The notes under the pieces are model-generated. The model had not been told where the DNA came from and searched no databases. It was given only the letters and a program-made list of their open reading frames with translations. From Bipolaris cookei (taxonomy: Eukaryota > Ascomycota > Dothideomycetes > Pleosporales > Pleosporaceae), in assembly GCA_002286855.1 (NCBI GenBank), contig NRSV01000018.1, forward strand, positions 263,100 to 327,099: 64,000 nt of DNA. Direction: 5' to 3'. Positions within the stretch are counted from its first letter, which is position 1. The number at the start of each line of letters is the position of its first letter. The position numbers and the translations under genes were made by a program. Shown one piece after another: positions 56,173 through 64,000 of this stretch.

Positions 56173-58069
56173 AAGGTGTGAGGAAAGTTGTGATGCGATC
56201 AAAACTTCTTGCCGCGTTGCGCGATTTTGGCATATGGATACTATGGCCCGTTGGAAAGATAAAGTGGAGTTCAACAAATTGACAGACTCCAATGAGCGTG
56301 ATGCGATCTATGAGGAAGACTGTGGGCAAAATAATGTTGTGAGAGCAAGTAAGTAGAGAGTGAAGGCGACTGTTCACATGACGTAGCGATTACCTGGTGC
56401 GTTTACAGAGGGTTCATCATTTAGCCACCAACAAGAGGAGTGCCCAATCATTTGACGACACGACTACTTATGCAATTCCAAATTTACATAAATGACCTGC
56501 CTGATACCAGCAAGATTCAAGTTTCTCCACTCATGGTACATTTTTGTATATCCTTGTAGAATAGTTAATGTATTACTATACGGATGTATGCAATAGATTT
56601 GTACGACACAGAATGTTTCTTGGCTTCCACATTGAATATGTTCGTGCGTGGTTTGGTGCAACTGGCAGTGTCATTTCTTCAGCGACAGCACCCCGAAAAC
56701 GCTTATTACCTTTCTACTTTGCTTGTTGAGTTGTAGCAGCTTTCGGTGCTGCCAGTTCGCTTCTCTGATATAATTACGAAGCTTTTGCAATTGAAATCGC
56801 ATTCGAAATCCGGTCCATATCAGAGGGGTTATTGCGTGTCTAATTTACATAAAGCACTATTGTTATGATTTACATGCAGGCTTGTGTAGCACCCCCACTC
56901 TGCACGATGAGGTATCGGTAGTGGCTGTGTTGCCGGACGCGCGTGATGAACGGAACCTAAGACATGGGGATATCTATCGCTGGGGCCAGTATGTCAGCTG
57001 TAATCGGGGCTCAGTATGCGAAGTAGCTGCGTATTGAGAACGATGGCCAATTCAGTGATAACACTCTAAGGAATACCAGCTTGCACGCAGATGTCCACAG
57101 AGGCTGAAGCCCATCAACTGTACTTACACTCTTCGCCTGCAGAAAGTGTGACTGGCGGACTATCAGCTCTGTGTAAAGTGATTCAAAAGATCTGCCAATG
57201 CTGGAAGCCCAGACACGCGTGTGAAATGCATGAAGGCCCATACCTGGTCTGTCATCAGCCGTTTTGATACACAAGCTGTATAGCCTAGCGCAAAAAAGAT
57301 GTGTGTAAGCAAGTAGAAAATTAAGACCAATGCGACTTGCAGTAATTTGCATAGATAAGGCGGCATCAGCATTCAGTACTGTGCATGTCCAGGTGTTAAT
57401 CGAAGGCTACTGATTAGCACCCATACTTCAGCCCAGCTCTGCTCATACACCCACAGTGTACAAATGTACCAGTGCCAAGCTATTGCTGGTTTGTATAACG
57501 TTCAGCTTGCAACTCTCCTATTAAGCTAATGTACGTCGACTAAACATGCAGAGAGTTAGCCATAGGCTGGAGAGCAATAACTTCCTATAGGGTGGCAGAA
57601 GATACGCTAATGCATAGTTATTCTGGAAAAATTGAGTTATTGTTGTTGCACTAAGCTATGTTTAATTATTTACGAACATAAGGCATCGTGACACTGGCTT
57701 TACGTTAGCTTTGCGCGTTCTTGTTACGATGGTCATGTAGAATTGTATGCGTTCGTAGAAAGTGAACCGTATTCAAGCACTTCTTTGCTCCCACTGTCCT
57801 AGGCCGTCTACTATACTTCCACTATTATCTCTGCAAAAATACGTCATCCTATCAGGTCACCATCAGCAATAGAAATTTAAGTGACATTGAGGTAGTTAGG
57901 CTTATGGCAGTCTGGAGGCGCCTGGTCTTTGTTCGTCGTAGAGACAGACCTGTTTATCAACACAGCTAAGAGTTTGTAATTGGAGATTTGTCTATATGTC
58001 ATTACAGCCAATAAGAATACTTAGATCCTTAGTTATTTAAAGCCATCTATAATTTTATTGCCTCTGTTT
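56173..58069. other. 1.9-kb AT-richer gene-free stretch
   Basis: Promoter of the MYND gene, then sequence without supported genes, including copy 2 of the dispersed repeat. A minus-strand frame at 57011-57352 is not recognisable. Confidence 0.5.
57609..57708 (+). repeat. Degenerate dispersed repeat, copy 2
   Basis: Direct repeat of 53471-53570, about 4.1 kb away. Relative to copy 1 it shows C-to-T and G-to-A type differences. Confidence 0.65.
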
Positions 58070-58702
58070 TGGTAGTGAGGAGCGCAAACTACAGGAACAT
58101 AGGAACCTAAATTTCTCTTAGAGTATCTATTGACGAATTGCGCGGCTAGTATAGGAACCTAGGTAATATATTGTAATTTACTCGCCTTTAGGAATATCAC
58201 TCAAAGCATGGACAGTGTGCTGTTCAACAATCTGGTTCCGATGCTTTTGTGCATTACCACCGCAGGCGTGATTGATGCGACAGGCTTCAAGACTCCCCCT
58301 TCGATTCAGTTGGCTTCGATGGGCAGCCTGCTTGTTCGAATGATGCCAAAACAACAGCTCAGCAATATTGTGGTATGGATAAAGGTTTTACATAGGGATG
58401 AATGATGGTCGTTGGTGTTCACTAAGTCGCCTGATTTGTTAGGATATGTGTATCTTTAGCCTCTCAGCATCTCATCTGCCTTTGGGTGTTGTGATGACTG
58501 GTTGCTCTGCTAGAACTCGAGTGCCTTTGAGAATGTTTTCGATAGCGACAAGGCCTTTGCCCTTCTCTGGTATATCTCTCAAGGCGAAAATCGAGCTCTC
58601 GTTTATTTTGACAACCCCCAATGGGCTCCCAGGGGTCTCATGCGTATCCAGACCGTCTCAAATTCGTCCTATGTCTTCTTCGAATTCGGTGCGCGACGCC
58701 AT
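58070..58702 (-). pseudogene. SET-domain protein relic
   Basis: From ATG 58702 the frame reads MASRTEFEEDIGRI, TGA (58658-58660), then the SET-domain opening in the same frame: SIFALRDIPEKGKGLVAIEN, ILKGTRVLAEQPVI. After a gap the catalytic part is still clear: EACRINHACGGNAQKH (consensus RINHSC..N), HTVHALSDIPKGE, TAA (58178-58180), ITIYYLG, and then the post-SET region with stops before EKFRFLCSCSL. A further TGA and a frame change lie between. Several stops are what CGA or CAA would become by C-to-T change. The intact parent would be a SET protein of the kind abundant in Pleosporales; most of these have unknown substrates. It cannot produce a complete protein. Confidence 0.8.
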
Positions 58703-59458
58703 TCAATGAATCTAGGATCTGTTGAAGCTGATACAAGGTACTCTCGCGTACGCCGTCATTACTAGCGATCCGGATAATTGTCCCTTGAGGTAAGTTTTCC
58801 TCCATGTACGCTACTCAGACGCTGTCAGCATCCTTCTTGACGGCGCATAGTAAGGCAAATGAGTCGAGGAACTTTCGTTTTTTTTTTAAAAAAAAATGCT
58901 CTCTCAGCGTTTCGATTTTATGAGGATTTTGATCGAGGCCGTGTGCAGTGGGCTCGCCGCGCACAGGATCGAGCATATGGAGGAGGACTACTGCTTCGAT
59001 GAATCGATCCCCAAAGTTTCCAGTCATCCTCATGGCACACATGTTCGAGATGGCCGGCGCGCTTTCGTCTTTCACTGTGTCCTGGAATCGGAAGTTAAGT
59101 AGCTTATCGTCCTTGCTATTGTATGTTCTACCAAATGTGGGGATTAAGATGAGTGTCGTTCCGCCTGATATAATCAGAGAAGGTTATTTTATCACACCCC
59201 AAGTTTCGCCTTGGCATTGTTACACAACAACTTGCTTTCCACAAGTTCGTGGTTGCACATGCTTTCAACGCGTCATCAACACGCTAGCCTCGGCACGATG
59301 TCTCGCCGAATCACCCCACACAAGCAGGCACGCTGCTATCAAGCATGCTATCTGGCTTAGGAATTTGTTCGTGACGGCGTATTCCAACAACCGTCTCAAC
59401 GCACTGATTGAAGAGTCACCATAACCCCCGACCTCCTTGATTCCATCAAAGAGTAACA
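58703..59458. other. Gene-free stretch upstream of FMP52
   Basis: Holds a T10A9-like homopolymer junction near 58877-58895. Open frames on both strands at 58815-59100 show no family features. The right end is the FMP52 promoter. Confidence 0.5.
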
Positions 59459-60207
59459 ATGGCAAAAGCAGTACTTGCCGGAAGTACTGGCCTCGTCGTA
59501 CGTCTCGGTCGCTCCACCTCCCACACCACAGACGCACAGCTAACAACTCTACCCAGGGCTCCAACATCCTGTCTGCCCTCCTCGCTCACCCCTCCTTCTC
59601 CTCCGTCTCCGCCTTCTCGCGCCGCGACCTACCCAACCCCAACGGCTCCACTAAGCTTCAACCCATCATATCCAGCGATTCCGTGCAATGGGTCTCTCAA
59701 TTCCCCTCAGCCGAAGCCCCCAAGATCTTCTTCAGCGCCCTCGGCACCACGCGCGCAAAAGCTGGCGGCATCGAAGCCCAACGTAAAATCGACTACGATC
59801 TCGCCCTTGACCTAGCCAAAGCCGCCGAACAAGCCGGCACAGAGGTATGCGTTCTCATCTCGTCCAATGGCGCGAATGCAAAGTCCTATTTCGCGTATCC
59901 GAAGATGAAGGGCGAGTTGGAAGAGGCGGTCAAGGCTTTAGGTTTTAAGCATACTGTTATATTGCGTCCCGGGTTGATTGTTGGGGATAGAGAAGAGAGT
60001 CGGCCGGCTGAGGCGGCATTTAGGGGATTGGCTAGAGGCTTGAAGGGATTGGCTGGGAGTGGCAAGTTGACGGATTGGTGGGCACAGGACGCGGATGTTA
60101 TTGCGAGGGCGGCGGTGCAAGCTGGAGTGGCGTGTTTGGAGGGGAAGAGGAAGGAAGGGGTGTGGATGGTGGACGCGGGGGAGATTGTTGAGCTGGGCAA
60201 GGTGTAG
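59459..60207 (+). CDS. FMP52: FMP52-like mitochondrial NAD(P)-binding protein
   Basis: Exons 59459-59497 and 59557-60207, with a 59-nt intron (GTACGT donor, AGCTAACAA branch, CAG), give 229 residues. The join creates the Rossmann motif AVLAGSTGLVGSNILSALLA. Other features are FSRRDLP, FFSALGTTRAKAGG, VLISSNGANAKSYFAYPKMK (the Tyr-x3-Lys pair of short-chain dehydrogenases), and LRPGLIVGDREESRP. These match Fmp52, an atypical SDR located at the mitochondrial outer membrane or ER in yeast, of unknown substrate. Length (229) fits the family. Confidence 0.9.
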
Positions 60208-61234
60208 GGGTATGTTAGATTGAGAGGAGGAGAGGTGGTGGTTAAGAAGATGTGTGATGGTGTTATACCCGATTCAATTTTTTGGTCTTTATCTATGTAC
60301 AATATGTATCATTTGGCTGCGCAGGAGCGCTAAATCCGTCCATTCACGCCGCAAATTTCCTCAGAAAACCGCCCATCAATCGCGGTAAGCAGCTCCGAAT
60401 GCCTGCGCACCCTATGTACAATTCACAACGACGACAACAGTCACAGTCAGTAATCCTACCACTCATAATCCCCACAAATCCCGTCTTACCCACCATCACA
60501 CCACCGACTCACCACCCCCTCCCCCATTCCTCAACCCCTGACTCGCGCCCGCCCGCCTCGGCAGGCCCGCCCGGCGCCCTCCGCTTACCGAATACCAAGG
60601 CGCAAGAAAGATCACCCCATCCTCACCCAACCAACAACACACACCCCTGCTCGGGCCCTGAAAAAACTCGTCTAACGTAGTTACTGTGTACACCGCGCGC
60701 TGACATGCGCATGCTCAACCTGGTAATTTGCGCCGGTGGTGCGCGACTGCGTTCGATGAGGAGTGTGGTGTGTTACCGCTTTTGGTAGTTTTTATTGGGG
60801 TGGGTTTGGGGTTTGGGGTTAGGGTCGGTGGGTAAAGGAGTATGCCGGGTGGTGTAGGGTGGGATGGTGGTTTTGCTCACGCGATCGAGGTAGTTTGGTG
60901 GTGCGATGATTGAGGATTGCTGGTTTTCTTGGGTGCTGTATGCGTGATCAGGTGCTGGTTGTTTCGGAGGAAGGATGTATGGTTGGTTGTGTATATAGGA
61001 TGGAGTGTCTTTTCGTATTGAAGTAGTGTACATCGACAGCAACGAACAACAACGCATACATACAACGAGTAGCATCTTGGAGACGAGCATATAGCTATAC
61101 AGCTACTAGATATTCAACAAAAACCTTTTTTTATCCTACAACGGAAGAATTTAGAGGACACAGCGACAAAAGTCACGCATCGACCGACAACAAAGTCTCA
61201 TTTGACTATCTACCACCACAACAACACACAAAAG
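60208..61234. other. 1-kb gene-free stretch
   Basis: FMP52 3' flank followed by C-rich and G/T-rich promoter-like sequence of the next small gene. Frames on both strands are of low-complexity composition. Confidence 0.55.
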
Positions 61235-61531
61235 ATGCCATCACCAAGTCAAGCACGCATCATGTGGCGCACCCTCTCCCGCGGCATGGTCGAACCCCAC
61301 CCTTTTGCTCGCAACCCCACAACCATGGCACCGCATGGCTGGCGCGCTGGTGACTTGGGACAGAGGTTAATTAAGACGAGTACTGTGTAAGTCTTCTTTG
61401 CCCCCCTCATCCCCTCTTCAACAAACAAAAAAGCAAAAGCTGATACGTTCGATCACAGCTACCTCCCCTTTTACGCCGTAATCCTCGGATGGCCCGCCGC
61501 AGCTGCGTGGTGGTTCAACGGTAGCATGTGA
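61235..61531 (+). CDS. Small single-membrane-span protein, possibly mitochondrial
   Basis: Exons 61235-61386 and 61459-61531 with a 72-nt intron (GTAAGT donor, GCTGATAC branch, CAG) give 74 residues: a basic N-terminus (MPSPSQARIMWRTLSRGMVE), then a membrane segment made across the splice (VYLPFYAVILGWPAAAAWWF) ending NGSM and TGA at 61529-61531. Size, basic head and one hydrophobic span resemble accessory subunits of respiratory complexes, but I do not recognise it. After the TGA the same frame stays open for 31 codons with coding-like sequence (EEKKGLSSQEVQDLILNMRW) to TAA. A spliced alternative (donor at GTAATC, 69-nt intron) would reach that tail but delete the membrane segment. Confidence 0.6.
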
Positions 61532-61843
61532 CTCGCCGCCGCACAGACTGAAAGCGAGGGTGAGGAGAAGAAAGGACTCAGTAGCCAGGAAGTGCAGGAT
61601 TTGATTTTGAATATGCGGTGGGATGATTAACATCTTTGTATATATGGTTTTTTGGGTCAGCATTGAAGGCGTGTTTTTTTTCTTTTGTGAGTTAGAAGTA
61701 AAGGAGGCCTGAACAGCTTCTGGAATATGAATTTTGAATTGTTAAGACTTGTGTGTTGAGTTTGGGTGAAGTCGAGTATGTGAATGGAATGGAGGTGGCT
61801 TGGGATATTACTGATAGATTGCAGGATGTGGTATAAAAGTGTA
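61532..61843. other. Convergent intergenic region
   Basis: 3' flanks of the small gene and the MOSC fusion. The first 95 bases are the in-frame continuation discussed for the small gene. Confidence 0.55.
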
Positions 61844-63526
61844 TTACAAGTCTAGGACGATAGTACCTATGCCTCTACTCACGCAACTCAGCATGCTGGT
61901 TTTCTTTTCCGATTCTTGAAGCGCGATCCCGCGATGCTCGATTCGGCCTGAACATATGTCTACTGTACATGTTCCGCAATTGCCGACTTCGCAGGAACTA
62001 TCAATGTCCATGCATATAGCTTTCAGTGCGTCGAGTAGCGATTGCGTTGCGCCGACTTGTACATTCCTCTTGCTCTTTCGGAGCTCTGCCGTAAACGGAT
62101 CGCCGGAAGTTGTGGTTGTGAAGGCTTCGATGTGGACGGACGACTTGGGAATGCCGTAAGACTTTGCGGTGTTGACAACATCATCCATGAGTCGGGTTGG
62201 TCCACAGATGTAGATCTGTGTTCGGTCGTTTGCTTTACCGAGGGTGGAAGAGATGTCTAGGCGCTGGCCGGCAGACTTGTTGTAGATGGTTGCATGTGGG
62301 CCTAGTGCTGCAATTTGGGCTACGAAAGGTACTTCCTCCACAACGGCGTAGTGCAGATGAAAGTTTTGCTTTGTTTCCTGGAGCTGCTCGAGTGCAACCA
62401 GGAAGGCTGTAATGCCGATGCCGCCCGCGATGATAATGTGATTGTCTGCTTCTTTGGCTAGCGGGAAGCTCACTGTGATGCGCCCAACCGTCAAAACATC
62501 GCCTATCTTGGCTTGTTCGTGCAGATATTTTGAGCCACCGCGGCTATCGGGATCGAGAGCGACGCCGAGTTCAAAACGTTTGGACGTCCCGCTAGTTACT
62601 GAGTAGGCGCGTACCAGCTTTCCGCCTAGCTTCACTCGCACACGGCTACCTGGCTGAACAGGAAGAGTATCACAAACATTCTCTACTGCCTCAAACGTAA
62701 AGGCTGTGACAGATTTGGTCTCTTTCCTCTTCTCTACTAGGCGATATTCGTTCCAGGCGAATGTCTTTTCGTCTTCGCCGCCGAACAATCTACCACTCTG
62801 GTCCTCAGGTACACCCTTGTCAAGCCTAGCCTGGAACTGACCCTTGATGTCCCAACCGAGCTGAGGTATCTTGACGATCTCCTCCATCATCTTAGTGTTG
62901 TTGGTTTCTATGAAGAGATAGTACATGACACGCGCCACTGTCCATTCAGGATGTGGTCGTTCGAGTAGCGAGATCGTGTCCCCCTCCCTGATTGTGCCCG
63001 TCTTGATTATGCGATACAGCCAGCCAGTGCGAAAAAGAGTCTGCGCGCGCTTGGCCATGTCCTTGACTTCGAAACGATGGTTGAGCTTAAAGCATGGTCC
63101 TCGCGGTTCGCTGACTTCGACAATAACGTCTCCAATGGCAAGCCGATCGCCAATGCAAAGGGTCTTCTCGCTAACTTCTGTGCTGAATAAATTCTCACCG
63201 AATGCACCGGGTTTGAAGTAGTGTTCTGAGTTCAGCAATTCCTTCTTCCAGTCGTCGTAGTGAGATGAGCAGTAGTGGAGAACAGCCTTGTCAGGGCTCA
63301 CATGCTTAGAAAATGCATGTTCGTCTGTCGTGATACCCAGTTCGGATATTTCAACGGAACCGGTCAAAGGAGTCTTGTAGATTGCCGATTCAATCTTTCC
63401 ATTCCAAAGGGACTTTTTGATCTTGCCGGCACGCAGCTGAATGAGCGGAAAGGGAATGAATTGAGGAGGGTTCTTTAGTGTGTCTGGATCTGGAGGGGAA
63501 GGGGGATTCCATGTAGAGGGTGCCAT
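61844..63526 (-). CDS. MOSC domain-flavin reductase-[2Fe-2S] ferredoxin fusion
   Basis: A single exon of 560 residues from ATG 63526. The first third is a YiiM-like MOSC domain (GSVEISELGITTDEHAFSKH, GAFGENLFSTE, EPRGPCFKLNHRF with the conserved Cys) plus the 3-alpha helical domain that follows MOSC in YiiM. Then comes a ferredoxin-reductase module (VRAYSVTSG for flavin, IIIAGGIGITAFL for the nucleotide, YICGPTRLMDDV). The C-terminus is a plant-type [2Fe-2S] ferredoxin with CEVGNCGTC and a distal Cys in MLSCVSRG. The layout is that of phthalate-dioxygenase-reductase-like proteins with an added sulfur/molybdenum-cofactor-related domain. Electron transfer from NAD(P)H through FMN and the cluster to the MOSC site or a partner oxygenase is the expected chemistry. 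There is no signal peptide. Confidence 0.88.
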   Translation of the reverse strand: MAPSTWNPPSPPDPDTLKNPPQFIPFPLIQLRAGKIKKSLWNGKIESAIYKTPLTGSVEISELGITTDEHAFSKHVSPDKAVLHYCSSHYDDWKKELLNSEHYFKPGAFGENLFSTEVSEKTLCIGDRLAIGDVIVEVSEPRGPCFKLNHRFEVKDMAKRAQTLFRTGWLYRIIKTGTIREGDTISLLERPHPEWTVARVMYYLFIETNNTKMMEEIVKIPQLGWDIKGQFQARLDKGVPEDQSGRLFGGEDEKTFAWNEYRLVEKRKETKSVTAFTFEAVENVCDTLPVQPGSRVRVKLGGKLVRAYSVTSGTSKRFELGVALDPDSRGGSKYLHEQAKIGDVLTVGRITVSFPLAKEADNHIIIAGGIGITAFLVALEQLQETKQNFHLHYAVVEEVPFVAQIAALGPHATIYNKSAGQRLDISSTLGKANDRTQIYICGPTRLMDDVVNTAKSYGIPKSSVHIEAFTTTTSGDPFTAELRKSKRNVQVGATQSLLDALKAICMDIDSSCEVGNCGTCTVDICSGRIEHRGIALQESEKKTSMLSCVSRGIGTIVLDL

Positions 63527-64000
63527 TGCGGTTGTTGCGTGGCGACAAGATGCAGCTAAATTAAAAGGATCGCGTCGAGGGTCGAGGAAGCCTCAATAAT
63601 TTTTCTAACTTGAGCTTTCTACGATTACCTTAATCGCATGAAGAAATACGTCTGAAAATGAAGACGCGATAAGTCTGATTGGTCATGTGATATTGTCTAA
63701 CTTGCTGCTGCCTGGGGTGAGAAATGTTGTTCCTGCAGTGGGCATGACAATCTGGAATAGACCTGAGACCATTCCGCCTTTGGAAGGACGATAGATTAGA
63801 AACAGTAAGTTGTTGGGATACGATGACATTATGTTTTCAACTTGATGCGGTGGAACGCTTTAGTTTCGTGCAGTACGGTTTATGTTGCAACTATCTTTTA
63901 CATCCAATCTCTTCAATGCTACCATAGGGTAAGTTGCCTAGTTAGGGCAGTGTGTCATGAAAAGGTCAACTTTCCATTCTAGAATCTGGTTTTGATGTTT
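63527..64000. other. Promoter of the MOSC fusion and window edge
   Basis: No gene seen in the last 474 bases. Confidence 0.5.

Noticed and set aside
57011..57352. 113-codon minus-strand frame
   Set aside because: No motif; AT-rich repeat-bearing region where chance frames are common.
58815..59102. Opposing open frames upstream of FMP52
   Set aside because: Neither strand shows recognisable protein sequence; adjacent to pseudogene debris.

Overview
The window is nuclear DNA of a filamentous ascomycete. Most genes carry short introns (about 46-150 nt) with GTRNGN donors, CTRAC-type branch sites and YAG acceptors. The gene set (HET/NACHT receptor, Zn2Cys6-PAS gluconeogenesis regulator, MYND-DUF4470 protein, FMP52) and the repeat-poor, gene-dense blocks between AT-rich repeat-bearing gaps suggest a dothideomycete, probably Pleosporales. 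The order-level assignment is inference. Many start positions were corrected to real ATG codons, and exons were joined by hand from splice signals plus reading-frame continuity.

Layout. 1-6.3 kb is accessory: a decayed DDE transposase, an intact two-exon HET-NACHT-ankyrin-ZZ NOD-like receptor whose ankyrin repeats are nearly identical 99-bp units, and a 600-bp internally deleted TIR element. 6.8-12 kb holds a secreted GH2 beta-galactosidase and, in an otherwise gene-empty stretch, a tiny three-exon gene for an 8-cysteine secreted protein (effector-like). 13-20.3 kb is housekeeping: SFT1 SNARE, AGE2 ArfGAP, a ZNF830-like protein and BYE1. 20.4-23.9 kb has no gene but contains a diverged tandem array (period about 170 bp) in which each unit carries a hairpin with compensatory changes. 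23.9-28.8 kb: a lineage-type hypothetical gene, proteasome alpha-3 (PRE9) and, divergently, a WW-FF splicing-type protein. 30.6-33.5 kb: an MFS transporter split into 15 exons. 35.3-37.5 kb: an ERT1/acuK gluconeogenesis regulator with a GC-AG intron. 38-42.2 kb: riboflavin kinase FMN1, an aldo/keto reductase, and a nuclear-type protein interrupted by one in-frame TAG and containing a long (GAA)n tract. 42.6-53 kb: MET10 (sulfite reductase), a Roadblock/LC7-like protein, GLO1 and 3-phosphoglycerate dehydrogenase. 53-59.4 kb is AT-richer, with a MYND-DUF4470 gene between two copies of a degenerate repeat and a SET-domain pseudogene whose stops look like C-to-T decay. 59.4-63.5 kb: FMP52, a small one-TM protein with an in-frame TGA followed by coding-like sequence, and a MOSC-flavoreductase-ferredoxin fusion.

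There is no biosynthetic cluster. Metabolic genes lie side by side (MET10, PGDH for sulfur/serine; FMN1; GLO1) without operon-like logic. The accessory content (NLR, secreted Cys-rich protein, transposon relics, pseudogene) is concentrated in the gene-poor segments.
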